A stretch of 64,000 bases of DNA, from the NCBI GenBank assembly GCA_009746045.1, contig RPFO01000164.1, positions 2,563,285-2,627,284 of the forward strand, in the 5' to 3' direction. Origin of the DNA: Mesostigma viride (taxonomy: Eukaryota > Streptophyta > Mesostigmatophyceae > Mesostigmatales > Mesostigmataceae). The notes beneath the pieces were generated by a model. The model saw only the letters and a list, made by a program, of their open reading frames with translations, was not told the origin of the DNA and made no database searches. This document shows positions 28,426-39,500 of the stretch, piece by piece. Every line of letters begins with the position of its first letter. The stretch's first letter is position 1. The position numbers and the translations under genes were made by a program.

Positions 28426-28968
28426 TAGCCCTAGCTTGTATCCACTGGTAGTCACTGCCGCTATTGCAGCCATGCTTAGAACGTTTCCCTAGCCGTGCCA
28501 ACATACCTAGTCACGTGCACCGCTAACGCCCGCACGGTACACAACCAGCCATGTAGCCTTAGCTTAGTGTACAGCCATGCTACGCCCTGGCTATCGGATC
28601 AGTTTAGATCGCCCACGCTCCTTGTTATGCCATGCTCGATCACATGGGTCTTATTGCACCCACAGATTGCCGGATCGTTAGCGTGTCCGTTTAGCTAGCG
28701 TGCCCGAATGCAGCTGTGGCATGCCTTAGGCATGAAGGAGACTGGGGGTCTCTGCCCTTTCTCCTGTTGTGCACACAGGGATTGAAAGCACTTCGGTGCT
28801 CCGTGACTCCCCAACGGGGGCACGAGTTTAATTAATTAATCAATTAATTGTTAGCGTTGGCTTTGTTTATTTTTACGTGGGTACCTTTACTCTGATGGAA
28901 GTCATGATATTTTTAAATATATATTCCCTAGTCTGGCCGGGGTAGCTGGGGAGTATAGTCCCGGCAAG
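28426..28968 (+). other. LINE 3' UTR, terminal hairpin and AATT tail, then spacer
   Basis: There is no coding region. The ORF1 relic is followed directly by about 350 bases of 3' UTR, the LINE-A type hairpin at 28790-28830 and an AATT tail to about 28850. No ORF2 lies between, as in the element at 60149-62458. The rest is a short AT-rich spacer resembling the tail of the endonuclease-type LINE. Confidence 0.5.
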
Positions 28969-29392
28969 TATCAAGGAGACAACCAGCGCAGGCCAGAAAT
29001 CGGGAGAATCCGGACCATGGTAGCTCGAGCCTGCCGTTATCTTGTCCGCGTGTTCGAGTCGTTCAAGATGATGAATATGGATGGTGATGGAAATGTGTAG
29101 CCGTGTGCATTGAAATTATGGCTGGCTTACGTGTAGAGCGACTAGACGGTGGGGCCGGAAACAGCTTGCTTGATCAGGGCGTGTGTTTCGAGCCACTGGC
29201 CGGGAGTGTCTAGGGGTAAGCACCATTGCTGCGATCGCTCTCCCACCATTTACGAGGAAATTAATACCCGCAAATGGGAAACCACTGAAAAGGTCTAGCT
29301 AGTCAGTCATTACGTTAGCCATGCCATGATTCCAAACGTCCAAGAACTGCACACGGTGCAAAGGCAAAAATCCGGAGGACAGCACTTTCAAA
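28969..29392 (+). repeat. Dispersed repeat, full copy
   Basis: This sequence of about 424 bp begins tatcaaggagacaacc and ends gacagcactttca. It recurs inverted at 59486-59932 with good similarity and as partial copies near 290-420, 550-585 and 3748-3781. It has no coding capacity. It could be a non-autonomous transposon or SINE-like sequence. Confidence 0.6.
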
Positions 29393-29585
29393 TGTGCGGC
29401 GGGAAAAAAAAAAAAAAAAGTATGGTGGGGTCCTTATCCAGGAGACAACCAGCGCAGGCCAGAAATCGGGCTCCAGAATCCGGACCATGGCAGCACAAGC
29501 CTGCCATCCTTATCAAGGAGACAACCAGCGCAGGCCAGAAATCTTATCAAAGAGACAACCAGCGCAGGCCAGAAATCGGGAGAAT
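29393..29585 (+). repeat. A-tract and three partial copies of the dispersed repeat start
   Basis: A run of about 16 A (29404-29419) is followed by three head-to-tail scraps of the first 40 bases of the dispersed repeat, starting near 29436, 29513 and 29546. Confidence 0.5.
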
Positions 29586-30933
29586 CTTATAGCCAGTTAC
29601 ATCGTTTTTCTCGACAAATAGGTTCCGACAAATAGGACTTCATCAGAAAGGTTGTACGCCTGCATTGCATACACTGATTTTGAAAGCAGACAACAAGTGC
29701 ATTATGCTTAAGCAGGTCAAGAATTTTCTCAAGCAAAACCAACACATATACGACACCTAAGTTAGTCGCAGCACGCTGCACAGACAGATTGTAGCTCGCT
29801 TCTAGGATACACACATGCAGCTACTCCATAACTAACTTATCTTTATACTAATTATTCTACATTGTTTCTGGTCTACCCGGCAGTCGATCCAGTCAAGTTC
29901 GAACGTTACGCGAGTGTTGTGTCCGATTGCACGTTCTTGTGGGACAAGGGTCGACCCTGGCCTGACTCCACATGCACATGCACCCGTGCATCAGAATGAC
30001 CAACAGAGGCACGTAAGAATGAGACAAGGTGTGACCACTACACCCACATATCAGCTCCCAGCTGCCAAATTGCATTGCATATGACCACAATAGGGAAAAC
30101 GGTTCCATGTGGATCATGTAGTTACACACATGATGTTAACGCATCTGCAAATACCATCAGCAGGTGCTCATGTGTCAAAAATGTACATGTACAAATCCCA
30201 AGGAATCCAGACCTTTGGTAGGGTTATGCATGCATTCCCGGGCATCCCCTACCATGCAGTCTGCGACAAAAACTAGCACTACTTTAATGCACGACACACG
30301 CCCCCCTAGGGAGATCGCTGGGCACCCTTCCGAATCCTTTGGAGCCCTTTACAGTGTGGGATGGAGTAGAGTTGTCAACCACCCCTTGGCACTGCCCGGT
30401 AGCACGTCCCCACAACTTGGCCTCGCAACCACTCTGGTTGTACAATTGGGGCTAGCAAAGCTGGTTCTTCGCATGCCACAACACTGCATCAACGGCATTG
30501 CGCCACCTCCGAAAAAAGATTGCAGTCATTTCATTGAAACTGCAGATGGGCTTTTGGTTGACCCAATGCTCATAGTGGCGGGTTTGGCAGAGTATGAAGA
30601 GCTTCAAAGGTTTCAGGGGTTCTTTCACCCGCAGTGCACCTGCAGAAGAATATACATGGCAGGAAACCAGTTTAAACTCTCTGTGGTGTGGGCCCGCAGC
30701 TTTTAGCATGCGCTCCTGGTTCCGTAGATCTATGGTACACAGTCCTCACATGACTTTTCATGTCTGCTGCCATGAGGTGATTCAAATGACACACGTCCCA
30801 TGGTCCCATGGTACCAAGTTCACCCCCCATGGCTCAAAAAATGATCTGGAAAGTGATCTTTGATCTTTAACCCCCAAGGCGTGTTTTGGTCGGAAGAAAA
30901 CCAGCTGGCCATTTCTAACAGCAGGGGCCGCTG
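29586..30933. other. Intergenic region without recognised genes
   Basis: The longest open frame (30164-30706, plus) shows no family resemblance and no coding signature. The right end is probably the 3' UTR of the leftward RING gene. Confidence 0.4.
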
Positions 30934-31596
30934 TTACGACAGCAAGCACTGGCCAGGCCTGCCCAGCTCTTCCACATCAGGGGGCCGGTCTTCTGGGTCC
31001 ACGGTGTGGTCTCTGGCATCGTCCGAATTCGGCTCCTGCCCTCGTAGCTGTCGAATTTGCGCGAACCACTCGTCCCTTCTGCCCCAGCTTTCTGGGCAGT
31101 CCTCTGGGGGGACCTGGGATATGTCGTCGGGATGCACACGCCAGTGGGTGTAATTACCGCATCCCAGATGGCATGCCCAGGTGGTGGTCCCGTACTCGCC
31201 AGGACTCGGTTGATACCGCCACATAGGGTGTGGAATACGCTGGACGCCACCGCAATCTTTGCAGATGTAGCGAAGGTGGTAGCGCAGGCCGAACAGGCAC
31301 GCGTCGCAGACATTATTAGTTACCAAATTCCTTTGCTGACAGCATAATCGGCATGTTCCAGAGTTCTCGCTGCGAACGACGTTGCCCTGCCCGTCGAGGC
31401 GGATGAAGCTTCGACACGTTGGGCACCTTCCCAAACCGTCCTCACCGCGGCTGCAGATAACCTGGATGCATCGGAAGCAGTAAGCCAAGGTAGACGACTC
31501 ACGGCCGCAGCATGGCATGCGCACAGGCTCTATGTTATCCTGATAACAGACCGCGCAGGAAGCGCTTGGCTGAACGGATCCTGCGTTATCTCCCAT
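30934..31596 (-). CDS. RING-type zinc protein, 220 aa
   Basis: This is a single open frame from the ATG 31594-31596. Residues 14-61 carry a RING-like set: C14-x2-C17, a C29/C30 pair, C40-x2-C43, C48 and C58PTC61 followed by RSFIRL. RING domains usually bind an E2 enzyme in ubiquitin transfer. Two further Cys groups follow (CRLCC with CDAC; CKDC with CHLGCG and H), perhaps extra zinc sites. The C-terminus is acidic and disordered. No intron is evident, which is unusual beside the intron-rich OFD1. It points away from OFD1, with about 1.9 kb between the starts. Family-level naming is as far as I can go; the substrate is unknown. Confidence 0.65.
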   Translation of the reverse strand: MGDNAGSVQPSASCAVCYQDNIEPVRMPCCGRESSTLAYCFRCIQVICSRGEDGLGRCPTCRSFIRLDGQGNVVRSENSGTCRLCCQQRNLVTNNVCDACLFGLRYHLRYICKDCGGVQRIPHPMWRYQPSPGEYGTTTWACHLGCGNYTHWRVHPDDISQVPPEDCPESWGRRDEWFAQIRQLRGQEPNSDDARDHTVDPEDRPPDVEELGRPGQCLLS

Positions 31597-33510
31597 CGCG
31601 TTCCCTAGATGTGTGTGTGGGGGATCCGATAGGGTCGTTATTGGCTGTCGTGGATAAAAAATTCCAGACTACTTCGGAAATGTTCCCGTCAGAGTCGCCA
31701 GCAGCTTGGCCATGGCCGTGAGTCTCGAAATTTGCACATTTTCAACCATTACCTGGTCATCCTTAGCCCAGTTGAGTTGAGTTGAGTTGAGCTTATTCCC
31801 ACGCCGGTGAACCGACAGGGTTAGCCGTAGCCCAGTAAGGCCACCATTGAAAATTAATTAATTTTTACGAAGTGTGGATGCAAATCGGGTGGCATATAAT
31901 AGGAGGGGTGACATCTCCAGGCAAAATTTCCTGGATACTAGGGGCCCGTCCCAGGGCCTGACTGCTGCGGTAAGCGCCGGCCCCTGAATTGAAATAGGGG
32001 CTGGCGAGTAAAACGAGGGTCGGCGGCGGTGGCCCCGTATTACTGGCCCCCGATAGCGCAGCGCTACGTGGCCGAGCTGCGGCACCACGTGGCAAGATGA
32101 GGCACCACGTGGCAAGATGAGGCGCCACGTGGCTTGATGCCGGCATGCCTCTCCGACGACAGGCAATTACTGGGCAAGACATATCACAGTACCCTAGTAC
32201 CATCCGAGCTACTTATGTCGCCAAACTATCTCTGTTGGATATGACCGGCGTGGGATTCCAACTAAACTGAACTGAACTGAACTGAACTGGGCAAGACATC
32301 TGCAGACTGCATGACAGTATAGCACGGCGCGGCGTGAGGACGGATGCCGACACAGTTTTTTGTGTAGGCATCCGTAGGCCCGTACATAGCTGGCATCCGG
32401 GGCATGGCAAGATGGGACGCCACGTGGCATGATGCGGCATGCCGCGCCTGCTGTACAATATGGGGGCCCGAAATCTAGGGCTGGCGGCTGCATAAAAATT
32501 CGGCCCCTGGAATCTCCCCTATAGGGGCCGAAAAGATGGGGGCTAGCTAGAATTGGTGCCGGTAGCTGCACGGGCCCCTAGTATGGAAATAGGGGCCAGA
32601 CATTCTGGACCGGCGGCTGCAGGATCCGGCCCCTATTTAGCTTGGCTCAATGTCACCCCTCATTTAATCCTTGCCGCTTGCCGGGATCCCACGCCGGTCA
32701 TAAGCCAGAGATTGTAGCGGCCGAGGGAATATATGTAGGATATCGGTGTCAACCTGTGTCAACACTCAATATAGTCAACACCGTTGTCAGTTGTCGTCAC
32801 TCAGTCATCACTGTCGTCAGGAGCGAGTCAGGAGCGATTCAGCGAAGATCATGACTTTATTACTTATTTAAAATCCATTTTATTTGGCATAAGATCATGA
32901 TTTTCTTACTTATTTAAACAGGGATTTAAAATCAATTTTATTTGGCATAAGCTGACTGCTCATAGGCGAGATGTCCACCTGTACTTCATGTCGAACGTTC
33001 GCCACCTCAGCCCGGATCTTGCCCGTATTCAAGCATCGGCGGGAGCTCTCACGTTAACCCAGAAGGTGTCCTGAATGGGACATTCTCAATCTTGCTAACT
33101 TCGCACAGCCTTCTGTACTGTAGACACGTGGAACCACGACGGGAAAAGAGACGGTGACATTCAAATGTTGGAAATTTGTCCTCGACCAGGACTACGGTTA
33201 CTGTATGATCAAATTGCGGGGAACGTCAATGTTGGAAGACGGCCATGCTTGGCGCGACGGCCAAATGACAGCTTTCCTTTTCCACATTATATGGCTGCAG
33301 CTCAACACATGCACCTCGAGCTACACGTTATTTTGATATAGGGTCAGTTTGTTTACCAATCTCTAAGTTGCTCTCGTTGAGGTCTGATGGGAAAATCGGT
33401 AGAGCTACCGGATTTCGTCAGCTATATGAGGTTTACATCATAATGTCGTGGCGGACTAGCACCACATAACCGAAAACAATTTGTGCGCCTGTTTTTTCCC
33501 TTACACCGCG
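31597..33510. other. Divergent intergenic region between RING gene and OFD1
   Basis: No gene is recognised. It holds a MITE-like candidate (31771-32288) and several short repeats containing ccacgtggcaagatg (32080-32130) or its variants (32400-32450). About 60 bases of the MITE end recur near 32685. The ORF-poor stretch 32860-33500 would include the OFD1 promoter. Confidence 0.4.
31771..32288. mobile_element. MITE-like candidate with inverted ends
   Basis: TCCCACGCCGGT (31797-31808) is matched by its exact complement at 32244-32255. Outside each is a 5-bp microsatellite, GTTGA on the left and ACTGA on the right, which are near-complements. The inside is non-coding. A third copy of the arm lies at about 32685-32700, so this sequence is present more than once. 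Confidence 0.4.
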
Positions 33511-33513
33511 GGC

Positions 33514-33532
33514 TTTCTATTTATAAGAGACA
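33514..33532 (+). promoter_or_regulatory. TATA-like box before OFD1
   Basis: ctatttataagagacac lies just over 15 bases before the OFD1 ATG at 33539. If it is the TATA box, the 5' UTR would be extremely short, so transcription may start at or after this point or use a different promoter. Confidence 0.3.
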
Positions 33533-33538
33533 CGCACA

Positions 33539-36500
33539 ATGCCGGAGGCAGACGAGGTATCCATGGACGATCTGAAGGGGCAGATTTACACGTCCCTTCG
33601 CGGGGCTGGCGTTATTGATGCTCTAAAGGTAAGGGATTGAGCAAAGGGCAGGATTTCGAAGGCTTATTCGACATGTTCACAATTCTTTCATTTCCGGGCT
33701 CTGCGTGCTTGGTAGTTACATCTACGGTTATATCTCCGTGCTTGATACCCATGATGCCATGCAGACGCAGCTGCGCTCCCAGATACTGCGGCACTTAAAG
33801 CGGCAGGATTCTGAATTGCTTTCTCCACGCGCGGAGAGCGGAGACCTTTCGCTGAAGAAGAGGCTTGTCAACAGCTTGTTCATCGACTACCTCAAGACGG
33901 TCCCGTACTCGTACTCACTATCCGTGTTTCTGCCGGAATGCGGCATGGCGTCGGCTAACCAGCCTCTTTCCAGGCACGAAATGCTGGAGGTGATGCAGAT
34001 TCACTCGTCCTCCAAGATAATGCCATACCTGGTAATTCTTTTACTCTTTCCCTTATTCATCCAGTCTCGCATGAAGCAATCATTTCACACTCGAAGTGCT
34101 GTTCTGTACCCCTGTCCTCTGGACTGCCAAATGCAGGGAATGCACACCATCCATCCAAGCAGAATGCACCTGGGAAAGGAAGCCGATTCCCTGCCTGTCC
34201 AACTTCTAGTAGCCATAAACGCGTGCACAAGTGCAAGCCCCCAGATGCTCAGGCAGGGTTGGGACCCAATAGAACCGTTGTGTGCCTTCTTTCCCCTCCT
34301 CCCCTCCTTTCCCTACCACTTTCTCACCCCCCTTTGCCCACCCCCCCTTCCGCCTCCGCAGTGCGATACGTCCTCATCGGGCGGCGCGCCATCCGTGTCA
34401 TCCAACCCCGCCACCGCGCTTGTGGTCGAACTGCTGGATGGCATGTCCCGTCTCCAGATGCACAGTGCGATGGTGCAGAGCGCGACGCAGACGTCTAGCT
34501 TTGGCGACGATATCGGTGAGCGCTGTGCTTGCACCCTCAAGTGCAGCACATTGGGTAGCACTGCTGGCTCTTTTGTCCCGTACGCTGCGTTGCTCTGCTA
34601 GCAGCCGCAATCGCAGTGAATGCATCAGCACGCCGGTTGTCAGGTTTTGTCCTTGCCTCCACCAGCAAGTGCAGTGAGTGGTGGTGAGCATGGCTGTGCC
34701 AGAGGTCCCGTGTTCAGCTGCTCTGGACATGTGCTCGGGTGGCCGTTGCCCTGGCTGGGTTGGGGTGGACAAGCCAAGTTTCACGCACCCGTCAAGATGT
34801 GGTCATGTTGGCTATGGCGGGATGGAAAGGAACACATGAAACAATTGGCGGCAGTCCGGATTACCTAATTAAAAAAGCACATTTTGGCGAATTAATTATC
34901 TTTGGCAGGGAGAATATAAGTTTTTATCCCTGCCTTTCGGATTTAGACTTTTTCTGGCATGTACACAGCATATTCGGAGAGTGCTCATCGAGACCTATCG
35001 AATGCGCTACCCCCCCAGTGTCCTGCTTGCCCGGTCTTTACTTTGGCCCATTTGAAGGGGACAGCATGCGGCCAAATTCACCTGTCTTGTAGCCCTACTA
35101 TCACTAAACCGGAAACAAACTTTGGAGTTCTGAGGCAAGATCCAGGATAGTCTTGCGGAGATCTGCCGATTGCAGCACTCCAAATAAAGTTTGGGGGTGG
35201 TTCCCGAGACCCGGACTACGGAGGTAGGCCGGATCACGGCCAATCGTTCACAGGCGGTAGTCCGGATTACCGCCAATCGTTTCACATAGTACTCAAGGCC
35301 AACGGGTACTCCAGGCAAACATTCGGGGGGTGGGGGTTCGTTATGGTTGCAGAGCTTGGGTTGTTGGCAGTGGTACAGTACCAGGGACAGACAGAGAGTG
35401 TTCTGGTGAAGTGCCTGCATGCCTACATGTACGGTCAGGCGGTTAAGAGTAAAAAAAAGCAGCCCCTGGCAAGTGCGCAATATGTGCCTGCGACCCGCCT
35501 GTCTGAACATGTGTAGGGTGCGGTTGTTGGGCATGTCACACCTGTGGACATATCATTGCGTACTCCCTGTTCGCTGAGAACCAGCTCCCCGTGATCACCG
35601 ATTGGTTCGGGTGGACGGGCGACCCCTCTGCCTGACCTGGTGAATGACTATTCGTCAATAAAGTGAGAAGATGCTAGTTGATGGAATGGAGAGGCAACAG
35701 CTTTTCGTTTATATTAGGCACCTGACATGACACGGCCCTGTTGCTGTGGCAACCCACCGATGCGCGCGTGCAGGCGGCACACTGCGTGAGGTGGAGAACC
35801 TGTTCCTGGAGAAGGTGGAGGCCGAGCGGCTGCTGCCGTACCGCACGCTGGAGGAGCGCATGGTCAAGTACCGCAAGGAGTGCGACGACCGAGCCAGGGA
35901 GGAAATCGCTGTGCAGGTGTGTGTGTGGGGGGGGGGCATGGGGGGGGGGATGGGGGCATTGGTGCTGGGTGGTGTGACAATGGGTGGGGGCGATGGGGAT
36001 GGTGGATGTGGTGTGGCCACGGGGGGTGGTGGAGGTGGTGTGGCATTGGGGGTTGGTGGAGGTGGAAATTTTTCTTGTGCAACGGGAAGTTGAAGTTCCA
36101 CTGGAGGCAAGTAATCGGTTCTTGTTGTGGTCGTGATGTGGGCGATGGGGCCATGGCGTTTGGTGTTGGGTGACCCTGGGATGGATCACCTGAATGCCGG
36201 AGTGCATGAGGATTGGTGGGGCCACATTGTGGGCGATGCATGCAGAATGTGCACATGGGTCAGGGCCAGGGCATCCGTGTGGGCCTGCTATTGGCGACTG
36301 GGCAGGGCTAGAAGGTAGAGCTGGGAGAGACTGCGTGGTTAGATTAGGGAGGTTGGCAGGGAGGAAGTGGGGAAGGTTGACGGGCAGCTCATTGTTAGCT
36401 GGCTAGCAAGCGTGCAGGGCTGGGGAGCAGAGGGGCATTGCCAGCTGATGATTGGCCATATGCTGGCTCGTCGGGGATGGGGGGATGCCCCCGCAACCTT

Positions 36501-39500
36501 GTCTCCTCATGCTCCGTCATGCAGCCTTAGCTATGGGTGCTCCCTCATATGACTCAACACCCTCCATGGTAATCTGTGGGTGTGAGCCCTCATGTGAGGA
36601 ATATAACTTGCTTTGCTGCACTAGGCATGCCCCCTACTAGGCACCTGCTGCACTACGCACCAATGGGAATGTGCCAATCGGAGCCCCAAGCTCACTCGCC
36701 GCTTGGCCACCCACAGGACGATGGGTTGGGCTACTGGTAGGGCAAGCAGTTGGGTCTCTGCCCAAATGTGTCCAAGGGTGACACGTTGTCGTGGGAATTC
36801 CTCTTTCTGATGGATATTACTGACCTCCAGGCGCTGATTCTGCCGTCTGGCGTAGCAAGGCCACCCGATTCCTCCTCAGAGGGTAGACTCCTCTTATCCT
36901 CATTATGCCTTAGTTGCCTTCATGCTCAACGTGCTCCATTGTCCTCGGCCCATGCCAACGTGTATGGCACCCTTGCTCCTGGGCCACGACCCAGTAAGCT
37001 CCCTTCATTTTCGCCACAGTGACTCGCACCCATGGATGCACATGTTGCATGTGCACATGCTTGCGTTGCGTGTGTGCGCGTGCTCACCGCCAGGTGGCGC
37101 GCGTGCGCCAGTTTGAGGTCGGCTCGGTCAAGATGGAGGAGGCGGCGCGCTACCGGCGGCAGCTGGAGGAGGCGCGCGCGGATCTGGAGGCCATCCACGC
37201 CGACCGGCTCGAGCGGCTGCGCGAGAGGGAGGAGTCGCACATGCTGCGGCTGAGGCAGCAGGAGAAGGTGGGTTGGGGAGAAGGCGAGTTGGGGAGATGG
37301 CGGGACTTGTGTTGGGTGGAAGATGGACAGGAAGGGGGGGGGGGGGAGGGGTTGGGTGGTGCGGGTGCAATGGGTGGGGGGGTGGGGGGGGAAGAGGGAA
37401 TGGAGGTGGGGGGTGAAGGCAGTGGACTTGTGCGCACACAGTCGTGCGAAAAGCCGGGCATTGCAGTCGCAGGGCTTGTGCTCACTGCCCCTCACGGGAT
37501 GGGTGGCCAGGGAAGTAACCAGCTGGTGCATGGCGACCCCTGGTTTTGTAAGTATACGAAATATAAGCAATTGCGTCATCTGTCACCGTCCACCCCTACC
37601 TGCCTAGTGCCTACACCCCATGTATGTACCTCTACCTACATCCATACCTATAACCTACCTATATTGTCAATTGCTGTCGCCGTAATGTATTCTATGTTGC
37701 GCTCTCCTCAATTCTACCCTTACCCGGCCCCTGCCGTCCCCCCCGCCCCCGCTCCCGTGCGCGCGTCCAGGCGATGGAAGCGGCTGCGTTTGAGCACCGG
37801 CAGAAGATCATCGCGGAGAATGAGGCGCTGCGGGCGATGCGGCACGAGCTTGATACGCGCAAGGACGTGCAGGTAAGAGGGCCGCATGGTGCAGGTACAG
37901 TAGAGCACAAGGTACGTGCTGGTGGATAATTCGATAAAGGGCAAGGACGTGCAGGTTGCGGGGTGGACATGCGAAAGGGCATGCAGGTGTGCGTGGGTAG
38001 CTAATGGGATAAATGGCAAGGACTTGCAGGTAAACAGCCCCCACAGTGCAAAGGTAGGGTTGAGCACAAGGTTGTATAGGTGGGGGGACTGACGGGTCAT
38101 ACAACGGGTAAGGAAGTGCAGGTGAGATGCCCCCTGCGGCAGGAGGGTGGGGTGAGATGGCTTGGGTTGCGGGTGGGCTGGCGAGACAGAGTAAGCATGG
38201 ACATCCGGGTGGAGGGATATGCACAAGGGCTTGCGGCTCCTAGGGTATCAAATGGGGAAATTCATAAGTGGCTTGCATGGCAGTAGGGCAATCTATAAAG
38301 TATACTATATGTTTTTTAGTATTATATCACACAGTTGCGTGGGCATGGAGTGCATTCGCGCTTTACACACCTGCCTTGCCATGTTCAATGGTGTTTTCCT
38401 AGCGTTTGCGTACAAACACCAACGGAGTCTCTCTCTGTCTGTCCCAAGGTTGCCGGCACGACACGTTTTTCAAGTTTTCCAAACAATTGAACCTCTCTAT
38501 CGCAGGTCAGGGTAGTGGGTAGAAGAAGATTCAGATAGGTACATTTGTACCTACTCTCCTGCCCTTGCCCGTCTCTCTGCTGAGCACATGTGCCTGTCGT
38601 GCTGCTGTGCTTCCCAGTTGTACTCTGCACGTGCCCATCTATCCAAGGGGCATGTTCCAGTGGGATGAAGTTACTAGATGAGTTGCAGCCAGATCTTGCT
38701 CTTGTACTTTGGGCCCACAGGCTCAGCGTGGCTGACCTTGTGGGCGCACCAAGGTTGCATGCTGCTTCGGTTCCAACCAAACCCCTCATGTTTGTGCCCC
38801 TCTTTCATGCCGTCCTTGCCCACCCCTTCCCCCATGCCCCCCCTCTCCCGCTGTTCACCCCTGCCCCCATTGCCCCCCCTCCCCCCACTTCCACCCCTCT
38901 CGTCCCCCCCCGCTCCTCCCCCCCCCCCAGGACAAGGCGCACGCGCTGATGGATGAGCGGCTGAGCGAGCGCGAGGGCAGGCTCAAGGAGCGCGAGGGCG
39001 AGCTGGCGCGGTTGAGGGAGCACGTGCTGGCCCAGGCGGATGAGGCGTCGCGCCTGTGAGTAATGGGGGTTGGGGCAATGCAGGCAGTGAGGATGTGAGT
39101 CAGGGGGGGCGAATAAGGCGGATGAGGCGTCGGGCCTGTGAGTAATGGGGGTTGGGGCAATGCAGGCAGTGAGGATGTGAGTCAGGGGGGTGGAATACGG
39201 CAGATGAGGCGTCACGCCTGTGAGTGATGGGGGTTGGGGCAATGCAGGCAGTGAGGATGTGAGTCAGGGGGGGGGAATAAGGCGGATGAGGCGTCGCGCC
39301 TGTGAGTAATGGGGGTTGGGGCAATGCAGGCAGTGAGGATGTGAGTCAGGGGGGGGGGATAAGGCGGATGAGGCGTCGCGCCTGTGAGTAATGGGGGTTG
39401 GGGCAATGCAGGCAGTGAGGATGTGAGTCAGGGGGGTGGAATACGGCAGATGAGGCGTCACGCCTGCGTGCAGGGGGGTGTAGTCATGCAGGCATTGCGT

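Noticed and set aside
30164-30706. Open frame of 180 codons, plus strand
   Set aside because: No recognisable motif, no coding-like composition, and no supporting context; left as intergenic.
39035-39470. Regularly spaced repeats resembling a CRISPR array
   Set aside because: The units are contiguous, about 82 bp and near-identical without unique spacers, and lie in a eukaryotic intron.
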